The notes beneath the pieces were generated by a model, which saw only the letters and a program-made list of their open reading frames with translations, did not search any database and was not told the DNA's origin. From the NCBI RefSeq assembly GCF_002723915.1, contig NZ_BEWL01000002.1, forward strand, positions 62,001 through 126,000: a DNA stretch of 64,000 nt, in the 5' to 3' direction. This DNA comes from Gluconobacter albidus. Its GTDB lineage: Bacteria > Pseudomonadota > Alphaproteobacteria > Acetobacterales > Acetobacteraceae. Positions within the stretch are counted from its first letter, which is position 1. Each line of letters begins with the position of its first letter. Made by a program: the position numbers and the translations under genes. Shown in pieces: positions 1 to 8,308 of this stretch.

Positions 1-1
1 C

Positions 2-751
2 TGGCTGGTGCATCGTTATGACGTCGAGGCTGTCGGCAAGCTGATCGGTGGGCTGGATTACCGCTATGCCGTTGTTGACGGACAGAGTCCGCTGCCGGTC
101 TCGGTTGATGCGAAGCGGCAGCATGCGGCGATGGATGTCCTGCTGGAGACGCTGTCTCCGAAGGTGTTGAGCGTTTCGCCAGCGCTGACGCTCATGCTGT
201 CGTCTGGCGTGAATGGCAATTCTGATCCGCAATACGATACTGAAGTCTTCCGGATGGCCGGGTCTTCCACTTTTGATCCGCTCAATGCGGCAGAGACGGC
301 GGCCGAGATCACGCTGCATTCCCTGCTCGGGCCGGGCCGTCTGGAGCGGATGGTTCTGCAACATGCCCGCGATCCTGCGCTGCCCGGTCTTGGAGATCTG
401 CTGAACAGGCTGACGGCTGATGTCGCGTCCCGGCACCAGACGGCTCTGGAACGGCGGGTTGCCTATCGGACCATTCTCAGCATGGCCCAGACGCGCGATG
501 ATCCGCATGCCTCGCCGGATGTTGCGCTGGCTCTTTCCGGGGCTATCCGGCAGGCGGCCGGGAATTTCGCGGCGTTTAAAGGGCAGGGGGATGAAGCGGT
601 CTGGTGTCAGGAAATGAGTGTCCTGCTGCATGATCAGGCGCGTCTGGGGCGCGAGGCGTTAAAAACAACGCGGCCAGCCGCCAATATTCCGCCGGGAACG
701 CCCATCGGCGGAGGCGAAGGAGGGTGGCTTTCGGAAGATGCCCCGATCTGA
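2..751 (+). CDS. Zinc-dependent metalloprotease, C-terminal part (5' end outside window)
   Basis: The reading frame is open from base 2 (Trp-Leu-Val-His...) so the gene begins before the window; about 250 residues are visible. The opening segment (RYDVEAVGKLIGG, then LDYRYAV) followed by a hydrophobic, Leu-rich helical domain resembles the C-terminal region of the large secreted zinc metalloproteases carrying DUF5117/DUF4953 domains. The catalytic HExxH segment would lie upstream and is not seen. Family members are usually exported, hydrolyse peptides or proteins, and often sit beside secreted amidohydrolases, as here (50 bp to the next gene, same strand, probably one operon). The family assignment rests on resemblance of the tail only. 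Confidence 0.7.
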   Translation, partial: WLVHRYDVEAVGKLIGGLDYRYAVVDGQSPLPVSVDAKRQHAAMDVLLETLSPKVLSVSPALTLMLSSGVNGNSDPQYDTEVFRMAGSSTFDPLNAAETAAEITLHSLLGPGRLERMVLQHARDPALPGLGDLLNRLTADVASRHQTALERRVAYRTILSMAQTRDDPHASPDVALALSGAIRQAAGNFAAFKGQGDEAVWCQEMSVLLHDQARLGREALKTTRPAANIPPGTPIGGGEGGWLSEDAPI

Positions 752-800
752 AACCGGCCATTTCCGAGCCAAACTGAACGCCAAGGACTGAAAGACGCAG

Positions 801-2567
801 ATGATGAAACGAACCCTGATGACCGCGAGCCTTGGTGCCGCATTCATGCTCGCAAGCGTGCCTCTGGCGATGGCGGAGACGACTGCAATTGTGGGAGGCG
901 TCGTTTTTGACGGCACGGGCGCTCCGGCGGCGCGGAAGACCATTGTGATCCGTGATGGCAGGATTGCGGAGGTCGGAAAGGACATCGCGGTTCCTTCCGA
1001 TGCGCATGTCATTGATGTGCACGGCATGGCGGTCACACCCGGGCTTTTCGATCTTCATACGCACTGGACCGTGGCGGGGGACCCCACTGATTATCCGTCC
1101 ATCGCCGCCGCCTATCTGCGTTCGGGTGTGACGACGGTCAGCGATTTCAACGAAGCGCCGGAAGCCTATGCGCCCTTGCGGGCGTGGCTGGCGAAGCTCG
1201 ATGCGCCGCATGTCAATTTTGCGGCCCGGATCAGCACGCCGGGCGGCCATGGTGCGGACTGGGCGGACCAGAACACGACGCGCTGGATCAGTTCTCCGGA
1301 CAGCGCGAAAGCGGCGATTGACGCAGTGGTGGCGTATCATCCGGACCTGATCAAGATTTTCTCGGATGGCTGGCGCTACAACCGCATGCCCGACAATACC
1401 AGCATGAATGAAGCGACGCTGGCGGCGGCCGTGGCGGAGGCCCATGTCAAGGGTCTCAAGGTCATGACCCACACCCTGACCGTCGAACGGGGGCTGATTG
1501 CGGCGCGGGCAAAAGTTGATTCGCTGGCGCATGGTCTTCAGGACCGGGTGCTGACCGATGGCGAAGTCGGTCTCATCCGGGAGAGCGGTATGGGTGAAAT
1601 CCCGACACTTTCGGTGTTCGATCCGGACAAATGGGTTCATTCTTCCGACCACAAGGTCGTTGCGAACAGTGTCCTGTTCGACAATGCACTGCGCAATGTC
1701 CGCAAGCTCTTTCGCGCGGGCGTCATCATCGGCGTGGGAACGGATGCGGGGATGCCTGCGACGCCGCATGGTCTTTCAACGCTTCATGAACTCGAACTTC
1801 TGGTCCGTGCCGGTCTGACGCCGGCGCAGGCCCTGACGGCTGCGACGCATTCCAGTGCTGTCCTGATCGGGCAGGACAAGGACCGCGGTGTCATCGCGCC
1901 GGGTCTGCGGGCGGATATTACGGTTTTTGATGGACGGCCCTGGGAGACGATTTCCGACATTCATCATGTGGCAATGACCATGGTGGATGGAAAGCCGCTC
2001 TACGGGCTCGAAGCTCCGCCTGCCGACGGGCGGCCCGGATGGCCTGCGCCGATGCCTGCCGCGAAACTTGTGGATGATTTTGAACGGACGGATGGGCGTT
2101 CCTCGCTGGATACGCTGCGGACCGATACGATGGATCGCGGACCGGACCGAACGGTCGAGGTATCCGGAGTCATGCCGCGCGAGGCGGGCAAAGGGCATGT
2201 GCTGTTCATGACGGCGACCATGGCGCAGCAGAAGACGCCTTATGCGGGTGTCTCCGTGCCGCTTTCGACCGGCGCGATACTGCCCGTGGATGTCTCGGCC
2301 TATCATGGAATTTCCGTTGAGGTGCGGGGATCATCCTGCGATGCGCGCATGACGGCCAACGGGACGGTCGGGGCATCCTGGAGCGCATCCCTGCCGCTGT
2401 CTGCACACTGGCAGACGATCCGGGTTCCGTTCACCAGTCTGGCAAGCGTGGACAATCCGCATCATAGGGCCTGGACAGGCCGGGACATCACCGATCTGGA
2501 GATCGGTCTTTCCTGTGCTCCGGGAACGACCGCGTGGCTTCAGGCCGACACGCTCAAATTCTATTAA
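801..2567 (+). CDS. Secreted metal-dependent amidohydrolase with C-terminal CIA30-like beta domain
   Basis: A 588-residue protein with an N-terminal signal peptide (MMKRTLMTASLGAAF..., cleavage near AMA-ET, about residue 25). Residues 25-410 form an amidohydrolase-superfamily barrel: the HxH metal pair in DLHTHW, the later histidines in MTHTL and LAHGL, and the metal-binding aspartate in GTDAGMP. This suggests hydrolysis of an amide, imide or dipeptide-like bond in the periplasm. Residues about 415-588 are an extra beta-rich domain starting KLVDDFE, of the galactose-binding/CIA30 type (VDVSAYHGISVEVRG, then a final ADTLKFY strand), which is not part of the catalytic fold. It follows the metalloprotease fragment by 50 bp, so the two may form a peptide-processing pair. 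The substrate cannot be deduced. Confidence 0.88.
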   Translation: MMKRTLMTASLGAAFMLASVPLAMAETTAIVGGVVFDGTGAPAARKTIVIRDGRIAEVGKDIAVPSDAHVIDVHGMAVTPGLFDLHTHWTVAGDPTDYPSIAAAYLRSGVTTVSDFNEAPEAYAPLRAWLAKLDAPHVNFAARISTPGGHGADWADQNTTRWISSPDSAKAAIDAVVAYHPDLIKIFSDGWRYNRMPDNTSMNEATLAAAVAEAHVKGLKVMTHTLTVERGLIAARAKVDSLAHGLQDRVLTDGEVGLIRESGMGEIPTLSVFDPDKWVHSSDHKVVANSVLFDNALRNVRKLFRAGVIIGVGTDAGMPATPHGLSTLHELELLVRAGLTPAQALTAATHSSAVLIGQDKDRGVIAPGLRADITVFDGRPWETISDIHHVAMTMVDGKPLYGLEAPPADGRPGWPAPMPAAKLVDDFERTDGRSSLDTLRTDTMDRGPDRTVEVSGVMPREAGKGHVLFMTATMAQQKTPYAGVSVPLSTGAILPVDVSAYHGISVEVRGSSCDARMTANGTVGASWSASLPLSAHWQTIRVPFTSLASVDNPHHRAWTGRDITDLEIGLSCAPGTTAWLQADTLKFY

Positions 2568-2592
2568 GCGCAGGGCTTCAGGAATAACATTT

Positions 2593-2632
2593 CCCTGTCG
2601 GCATATGAGTTTTGTGCATATGACTGACAGGG
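2593..2632 (+). promoter_or_regulatory. Inverted repeat / hairpin overlapping the metR ribosome-binding region
   Basis: CCCTGTC (2593-2599) pairs with GACAGGG (2626-2632), and inside it CATATG (2602-2607) pairs with CATATG (2617-2622), leaving a 9-nt loop. The structure ends one base before the metR ATG, so in RNA it would hide the only purine-rich sequence available as a Shine-Dalgarno. There is no T-tract after it, which argues against a terminator. It may be a DNA operator or a translational control hairpin. Confidence 0.5.
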
Positions 2633-2633
2633 T

Positions 2634-3545
2634 ATGGCCATTCTCGAACGCAATCATCTGATGATCATTCAGGAAGTCGCCCGGGAGGGGTCGCTGACGG
2701 CGGCTGCGGCGCGACTGAACCTGACGCAGCCTGCTCTGAGCCATGCGGTCCGCAAGATCGAAATCCAGCTTGGCGTGAAGATCTGGCGTCGGGAAGGGCG
2801 GTCGCTGGTTCTGACGCAGGCGGGGCAGTGGCTGCTTTCGCTTGCCAACCGGCTGCTCCCACAGTTTTCTCTGGCCGAAGAGCGGCTGGAGCAGTTTGCC
2901 AATGGAGAGCGCGGTACGCTGAGGATCGGGATGGAGTGCCATCCGTGTTATCAATGGCTGCTCAACGTTGTCTCGCCGTATCTGGAACGCTGGCCGAAAG
3001 TCGATGTGGATGTCAGGCAGAAATTCCAGTTCGGGGGGATTGGGGCGCTGCTGGGCAACGAGATTGATATCCTCGTAACGCCGGATCCGCTCTACAAGCC
3101 GGAACTGAAGTTCACACCCGTCTTTGACTATGAACTCGTTCTTGTTGTCGGAAGCGGCCACAGGCTGCGGGATGTTCAATGTGTCACACCCGAGCAGCTG
3201 GCGGATGAGACCCTCATCACTTACCCGGTGCCGACGGAACGGCTGGATATTTACACGCAGTTTCTACAGCCCGCCGGGATTGCGCCGCGTCAGCAGAAGC
3301 AGATCGAAACGACGGATATCATGCTGGTCATGGTGTCGCATGGCCGGGGCGTGGCCGTTCTTCCCCGATGGCTGGTGGAGGAATACGCCACGCGCTTTGA
3401 CCTGCATGCCATCAGGATTGGCAAACACGGCATTGCAAAGCAGATTTTTCTGGGACGGCGCGAAACGGATGAGGATGTCCAGTATCTCACCAATTTCATA
3501 AAATTTGCGGCCAGTCCCGGGGACCAGGATGTTCTGATCCCGTAA
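2634..3545 (+). CDS. metR: LysR-family transcriptional regulator, MetR-like
   Basis: A 303-residue LysR-type regulator. Residues 1-65 are the winged helix-turn-helix (SLTAAAARLNLTQPALSHAV). The effector domain has signatures of MetR rather than generic LysR: GMECHPCYQWL near residue 100, PVFDYELVLV near 160, and a PVPTERLDIYTQFLQPAG segment near 200. MetR activates methionine-synthesis genes with homocysteine as co-effector. The neighbour on the opposite strand is the MesD/MesX methionine synthase pair, and a MetR-type box lies upstream of mesX at 5818-5830, which fits this role. The ATG lies immediately after a hairpin and has no free strong Shine-Dalgarno. It converges on mesD, with a hairpin terminator between. 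Confidence 0.85.
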   Translation: MAILERNHLMIIQEVAREGSLTAAAARLNLTQPALSHAVRKIEIQLGVKIWRREGRSLVLTQAGQWLLSLANRLLPQFSLAEERLEQFANGERGTLRIGMECHPCYQWLLNVVSPYLERWPKVDVDVRQKFQFGGIGALLGNEIDILVTPDPLYKPELKFTPVFDYELVLVVGSGHRLRDVQCVTPEQLADETLITYPVPTERLDIYTQFLQPAGIAPRQQKQIETTDIMLVMVSHGRGVAVLPRWLVEEYATRFDLHAIRIGKHGIAKQIFLGRRETDEDVQYLTNFIKFAASPGDQDVLIP

Positions 3546-3553
3546 AACGGAAC

Positions 3554-3591
3554 GACGGAGTGAAGGCCGGTGTGCCGACCTCCACTCCGTC
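3554..3591. terminator. Candidate bidirectional terminator between metR and mesD
   Basis: GACGGAGTG (3554-3562) and CACTCCGTC (3583-3591) form a perfect 9-bp stem with a 20-nt loop that can pair further. It lies between two convergent stop codons (3545 and 3599). No clear T-tract follows on either side, so the termination efficiency is uncertain. Confidence 0.6.
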
Positions 3592-3598
3592 AGACCGG

Positions 3599-4627
3599 TC
3601 AGCCCAGAAGTTCTTTCCGGACGATTGCGGCACCTGCGCTCAGGGCGTTCAGCTTGCCCGTTGCGACCTGTCGGGACAGCGGGGTCATTCCGCAGTTGGT
3701 CGACGGATACAGCTTGTCCGCATCGACGAACTGGAGGGCCTTTCGCAGCGTGCTGGCGACTTCTTCCGGTGTTTCAACGGTGCTGGTGGCCACGTCGATG
3801 GCGCCGACCATCACCTTCTTGCCGCGGATGAGTTCGATGAGATCCATCGGAACGCGCGAGTTCTGGCATTCCAGTGAAATCAGATCAATGTTCGACTGCT
3901 GCAGCTTGGGGAAAATCTCTTCGTACTGTCTCCACTCCGAGCCCAGAGTGTTCTTCCAGTCGATATTCGCCTTGATGCCGTAGCCGTAGCAGATATGGAC
4001 AGCGGTTTCGCATTTCAGGCCTTCAATGGCCTTTTCCAATGTTGCGATGCCCCAGTCATTCACTTCGTCGAAGAAAACGTTGAAGGCAGGTTCATCGAAC
4101 TGGATGATGTCCACGCCAGCCGCTTCAAGTTCACGGGCTTCCTGGTTCAGGATGCGGGCGAACTCCCAGGCCAGCTTTTCACGGCTCTTGTAGTGCGCAT
4201 CATGCAGCGTATCGATCATGGTCATGGGGCCGGGGAGGGCCCATTTGATCGGCTTGTCCGTGAGCTTGCGCAGGAACTTGGCGTCCTCGACAAAGACGGG
4301 CTTTTCGCGCGATACGGCGCCCACGACGGACGGCACGCTTGCGTCGTAACGGTTGCGAATCTTGACCGTCTGGCGGTTTTCGAAATCGACGCCGCTCAGA
4401 TGCTCGATGAACGTCGTGACGAAATGCTGGCGCGTCTGTTCGCCGTCGCTGACGATATCAATGCCGGCACGGTTCTGGTTGTCCAGCGTCAGGCGCAGGG
4501 CGTCCTGCTTGCCTTCGACCAGTTCCTCACCTTCCAGTTTCCAGGGGGACCAGAGGGTTTCCGGCTTTGCAAGCCATGAAGGTTTCGGCAGGCTGCCGGC
4601 GGTCGAGGTCGGGAGAAGTGTTTTCAT
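3599..4627 (-). CDS. mesD: MetE-core methionine synthase MesD
   Basis: A 342-residue protein equal to the C-terminal catalytic half of cobalamin-independent methionine synthase (MetE), without the N-terminal half. Visible features are the TAGSLPKP opening, QFDEPAF near residue 185 and zinc-ligand segments VHICYG and STNCGMTPL. Established knowledge: stand-alone MetE-core proteins encoded beside a DUF1852 protein form the MesD/MesX system, a folate-independent methionine synthase that needs MesX and oxygen. Here the DUF1852 gene lies 30 bp upstream on the same strand, so the two are probably co-transcribed with mesX first. The product would be methionine made in the cytoplasm from homocysteine. 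A function other than methionine synthesis is unlikely given the MetR-like neighbour. Confidence 0.9.
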   Translation of the reverse strand: MKTLLPTSTAGSLPKPSWLAKPETLWSPWKLEGEELVEGKQDALRLTLDNQNRAGIDIVSDGEQTRQHFVTTFIEHLSGVDFENRQTVKIRNRYDASVPSVVGAVSREKPVFVEDAKFLRKLTDKPIKWALPGPMTMIDTLHDAHYKSREKLAWEFARILNQEARELEAAGVDIIQFDEPAFNVFFDEVNDWGIATLEKAIEGLKCETAVHICYGYGIKANIDWKNTLGSEWRQYEEIFPKLQQSNIDLISLECQNSRVPMDLIELIRGKKVMVGAIDVATSTVETPEEVASTLRKALQFVDADKLYPSTNCGMTPLSRQVATGKLNALSAGAAIVRKELLG

Positions 4628-4657
4628 GATGATTGCGGCCTTGGTGTTTTTGATGGA

Positions 4658-5641
4658 TCAGGCAGGAAAGCTGGCAGACCACTGCCCCAGAATGTCCTGA
4701 TACGGCTTGATGAAGCGTTCTTCCGTGAACACGCCCTGCTCAACGGCCAGCCTGCTGCGCTCCTCACGATCGTAAACGATGCGGGTCAGCGAATAGTCCT
4801 GATGCGTCAGGGTTGGCTGATAGCAGTCGGATGCAGGGAAATTCGTATTGTAGATTTCCGGCCGATAGATTTTCTGGAAGGATTCCATCGTGCTGATCGT
4901 GCTGATCAGTTCAAGATCGGAATAGTCTGACAGAAGATCGCCAATGAAATAGAACGCCAGCGGCGCGGTAGCAAAAGCAGGCATGAAATACCGGACTTTC
5001 ATGCCCATTTTCCCGAAATACTGATCGGTCAGGGAAAATTCGCGCTGTTCGTATTCGGTCCCCAGAACCGGATGATGGTTTTCGGTCCGGTGATAGGTTC
5101 TGTTGCTGGAAACGCTCAGGCAGATGACGGGCGTCTTGCCAAACAGGGCCTTGTAGTCAGCCGAATGGATCGCCGCCTTGAACAGATTGCCATGCAGATC
5201 GCCGTAATGCTCGGGAACCTGGAATTCTGACCGACCCTGATTGTGGTTCAGAAGCAGGACGCTGAAATCATAATCGCGAACATAGGAAGAAAAACTGTTT
5301 CCGGAGAGGCCCGGGATCCGCTCGTTTTTAACCTTGTCGACAATGGTCGTGTTGAGAATTTCAATGAGCGGAAAGACGTCACGCTTTGCATCGGCGTTGA
5401 TGTTCATTTCGATGGAAATGATTTCGAGCTCGACAGAATAGCGATCTGCCCTGGGGTTGTCCCAGTGCGCGAGGGAATTGAAGCGGTTATCAATCATCTG
5501 CAGGACTCTCTGCAGGTTTTCCCGCCGGTGTTCACCTCTGGCCAGATTGGCGAAATTGGTTGTCAGGCGTGTGTCGTCCGAAGGCGTGTAGTCTTCGTCA
5601 AACCGGGTTTTTTTGATAGAGAACGTAAATTCGGCAGACAT
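4658..5641 (-). CDS. mesX: DUF1852 protein MesX, partner of MesD
   Basis: A 327-residue soluble protein whose start (MSAEFTFSIKKTRFDEDY, then TTNFANLARGEHR) matches the DUF1852 family. Members are found almost always next to a MetE-core gene and are known as MesX, required for methionine synthesis by MesD. The biochemical role of MesX is not settled, and the observed oxygen requirement suggests an oxygenase-like or donor-generating step. It is the first gene of a mesX-mesD operon. The leader upstream carries a 14-bp hairpin (5666-5703) and a MetR-type box (5818-5830). No signal peptide or membrane helix is visible. Confidence 0.9.
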   Translation of the reverse strand: MSAEFTFSIKKTRFDEDYTPSDDTRLTTNFANLARGEHRRENLQRVLQMIDNRFNSLAHWDNPRADRYSVELEIISIEMNINADAKRDVFPLIEILNTTIVDKVKNERIPGLSGNSFSSYVRDYDFSVLLLNHNQGRSEFQVPEHYGDLHGNLFKAAIHSADYKALFGKTPVICLSVSSNRTYHRTENHHPVLGTEYEQREFSLTDQYFGKMGMKVRYFMPAFATAPLAFYFIGDLLSDYSDLELISTISTMESFQKIYRPEIYNTNFPASDCYQPTLTHQDYSLTRIVYDREERSRLAVEQGVFTEERFIKPYQDILGQWSASFPA

Positions 5642-5665
5642 TCCTGTTTCACCTTGCTCGGGCAG

Positions 5666-5703
5666 AAATTCTCCAGATCATGACGGGGATCTGTAGAGAA
5701 TTT
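5666..5703 (-). promoter_or_regulatory. Leader hairpin upstream of mesX
   Basis: AAATTCTC (5666-5673) pairs with GAGAATTT (5696-5703), and inside it CAGATC (5674-5679) pairs with GATCTG (5688-5693); the two inner arms leave an 8-nt loop and a 2-nt bulge. The structure ends 24 bp before the mesX ATG and has no following T-tract. It could be a translational control element, an mRNA stabiliser or a protein-binding palindrome. Confidence 0.5.
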
Positions 5704-5817
5704 TACGTGTGTGCAGCTTCCAATCGGCAGTTTTCAGGCCGGTTATGTTGAGACGCGTTGGACGCTGTTATGCCCGAGAGGGTCAGTGAGCAAAAATGAT
5801 TTTATTTCATTGTTCTA

Positions 5818-5830
5818 TGAATTTCATTCA
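5818..5830. promoter_or_regulatory. MetR-type binding box upstream of mesX
   Basis: TGAATTTCATTCA fits the MetR consensus TGAA-N5-TTCA exactly, with T at the central A/T position, and sits in a longer palindrome ATGAAT-TTC-ATTCAT (5817-5831). It lies about 176 bp upstream of the mesX start. A MetR-like regulator is encoded on the other side of the mesD/mesX pair. Confidence 0.6.
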
Positions 5831-5867
5831 TGGTTAGGTTTCGTCAGGAAGCTGTTTGTGCGGCCTG

Positions 5868-8297
5868 TCATCCGTTTTGGCGCAGGGCGGTGGCGGGGGG
5901 CAGGGTTGCGATGCGCCGGGTCTGGGTGATGATCGTCAGGACGGCGATGAAGATGGCGGCGGCCGTAACGGCGAGGAAGGGTAGGGGCGTCAGACTGATC
6001 CGGTCATCGAATGTGGATAGCCAGATCCGCATGAGGCCCCAGGAGGCGGGCCATGCAATCAGGCTGGCGAAAGCGACCGGGCGGAGAAACTGTGTGAGGA
6101 GAAGCCACAACACGTCCCGCGTTCCCGCACCGAGGACCTTGCGGATGCCGATTTCCTGGCGCCGTCTTGAGACATTGAACGCCGAGAGACCGTAAAGTCC
6201 GAGGCAGGCAATGGCGATGGCTACCGTCGATCCGATACCGAACAGTGCGCCGTGGCTTTCATCTGCACGATAGTCCTCGGCGAAGAGGTCGGACGCTGTC
6301 CGGGCAGAGAAAGCGACGTCCGGTGCGATTTCGGCCCAGGCTTTTGCAAGACGCTCCATTTCGATCTGCGCGGAGGCACCGTTATAGCGGATCAGGCCGC
6401 CGATATAGGGGAACGAGCCGGAGGCCCCTGTGAACAGCAGCGGTTTCATGGGGGCGTTTGCCGAATGGATCCGGATATCGTCGATGACGCCGATGACATG
6501 ATAGGTCTGAGGCGCGCCTGATTCCTGAATATCTTTTCCGATGGCAGTCTGCGGAGACGCAAACCCGAAGCGTTCGGCGGCGAGGCGCGTCAGGATGACG
6601 CTGGTGCCATTGCCGGCGGTGAACGGGTTGGCGGGATAGTCCTGTCCATGATGGGGATCGAAAAACCGCCCCGCGAGAAGATGCGCGCCGATCGCGTCGA
6701 AATACCCCTTCGTTGCGCGTCCCCAGTTCATCGAGTGTTTTTCGGGATGGCCGACGAGCAGCCAGTCTTCGTTGTTGACGGCGTTATAGGGATAGATGTC
6801 CGAGCGTGTCGCGATCCGGACACCCGGAACCTGGGCCAGACGCGTCATGATGTCGCGCTGGCGGCTGAGGAGAGATGCGTCGTCGAGCGCGGGGATGACG
6901 ATCAGCCCGTCCTGCGTCATGCCACGATCCAGTGTCCGGACATGACGCGCCTGAAGACCCATGACGAGGCTGCAGATCGCGAGTGTCATGGCGAAGCTGA
7001 ACTGGAGCACGACCAGAAGGGAGCGCAGTCCACTTTCGATCCGGCCGCCTGCGGGGGTTTTGCTGGCGGCGAGGACGGCAGCGGGACGAAAGCCGGAAAT
7101 GACCAGAGCGGGATAGAAGCCCGCCAGTGTTCCGGCACCCAGCACGACCAGTGCGTCGATGGACAGAACGAATCCCCAGTCCATCGAGAGGGTCCAGCCG
7201 CCCCACAGATTGACCCAGTGCAGGGCGAGTTCCGTTAGTGCCGTTCCGAGGATGGCGGCGATCATGACCATCAGATAGGCTTCGATCATGAACTGTGCGA
7301 TCAGGCGCGGGCGTGTTGCGCCCAGTACCTTGCGCACTGCGACCTCACGCGCGCGCAGGGCCGAGCGTGCCGTGGCCAGATTGACGTAGTTGATGATGGC
7401 CGTGGCCAGCGCGGCCAGTCCGATCAGGCCGAGAATGCGGATGAGGGCCCGGCTGTTTCCGCCTTCTCCGATGTCGGCCGCGTGGAAATGGAAATCTTTC
7501 AGCGGTAGCAGGTCCAGACCCCCAGTCCCGAACATGTCCTGGAGCATGTCCTTCGTCCAGTTTCCGGGGTGTGTGTCAGGATAGTGCGCAAGTCCGGCCC
7601 GGATGCGGGGAATGGCGCGCGGGTCGTCGATACGGGCCCAGATCGTGCCCCAGAGCGAACCCCAGTTCGTGAAGGCAGGTTTGGAGAGCCAGCCTGTTGG
7701 AATGATCTCGATGAAGTCGAAATCCATTGTCTGGTTCGGCGGCTGGGGGGCGAGAATACCGGTTACGATCGCGTCCGTCTGGCCGTTATCAATCCGCAGC
7801 CGCTTTCCCAGTGCCTGTTCGGTCCCGAAATATTTTCGTGCCATGTCGGCTGAAATGACGACTTTACCGGGTCCATCCAGTGCGGTGGCGCGGTCTCCGG
7901 CGAGAAGGGGCAGTGCGAAGACGGAAAAGAACTCCGGGTCCGTCATCGTCACCTTTTCCTGCGCGAGGAGTGCCCCGCCCCGCACCACGAGCGTTTCCTG
8001 CATGATCCGGATGACGGCGCTGATTTCCGGGAAGTCCTGCTTCAGGAACGGGAAAGGCACGAAGCTGATGAAATCGCTGTCGGCCGGTGCGTGTCCGGCC
8101 GGGCGGAAGGCTTCGTCCACGGCATAGAGATGCGAGACGTTGGGAACGCTGGCGTCATAGCTGTTTTCGTAGCGCACGATCAGTGCCATCGTGAGGAACA
8201 CGGCGATGCCGAGCGCCAGACCCGCCAGATTGAGAAGCGTATAGCGTTTCTGGGCGGTAAGGGTGCGCCAGGTTGCTCTGAAGGTCTCTGCGAACAT
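5868..8297 (-). CDS. FtsX/MacB-type ABC transporter permease (array member 4 in operon order)
   Basis: An 809-residue permease. The start at 8297 (MFAETFRATWRTL) is preferred because an upstream extension would run into the TolC-like gene. Layout: a cytoplasmic N-terminal stretch, TM1 at about residues 20-42, a large periplasmic MacB-type domain, an FtsX segment of three helices containing REVAVRKVLGA near residue 300, a second TM and periplasmic domain, and a second FtsX segment with QEIGIRKVLGA near residue 690. The two RK-LGA motifs are the coupling helices that contact the ATPase. The gene has no ATPase domain and must use the shared one at 17149-17832. It is the last gene of the seven-gene operon, 11 bp after the TolC-like gene. 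Confidence 0.9.
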   Translation of the reverse strand: MFAETFRATWRTLTAQKRYTLLNLAGLALGIAVFLTMALIVRYENSYDASVPNVSHLYAVDEAFRPAGHAPADSDFISFVPFPFLKQDFPEISAVIRIMQETLVVRGGALLAQEKVTMTDPEFFSVFALPLLAGDRATALDGPGKVVISADMARKYFGTEQALGKRLRIDNGQTDAIVTGILAPQPPNQTMDFDFIEIIPTGWLSKPAFTNWGSLWGTIWARIDDPRAIPRIRAGLAHYPDTHPGNWTKDMLQDMFGTGGLDLLPLKDFHFHAADIGEGGNSRALIRILGLIGLAALATAIINYVNLATARSALRAREVAVRKVLGATRPRLIAQFMIEAYLMVMIAAILGTALTELALHWVNLWGGWTLSMDWGFVLSIDALVVLGAGTLAGFYPALVISGFRPAAVLAASKTPAGGRIESGLRSLLVVLQFSFAMTLAICSLVMGLQARHVRTLDRGMTQDGLIVIPALDDASLLSRQRDIMTRLAQVPGVRIATRSDIYPYNAVNNEDWLLVGHPEKHSMNWGRATKGYFDAIGAHLLAGRFFDPHHGQDYPANPFTAGNGTSVILTRLAAERFGFASPQTAIGKDIQESGAPQTYHVIGVIDDIRIHSANAPMKPLLFTGASGSFPYIGGLIRYNGASAQIEMERLAKAWAEIAPDVAFSARTASDLFAEDYRADESHGALFGIGSTVAIAIACLGLYGLSAFNVSRRRQEIGIRKVLGAGTRDVLWLLLTQFLRPVAFASLIAWPASWGLMRIWLSTFDDRISLTPLPFLAVTAAAIFIAVLTIITQTRRIATLPPATALRQNG

Positions 8298-8308
8298 CGG
8301 GTTTTTCC

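Noticed and set aside
576-1769. Long minus-strand frame across the protease/amidohydrolase region
   Set aside because: Arg/His-rich composition typical of the reverse frame of a high-GC gene, no domain, and the plus-strand amidohydrolase is well supported.
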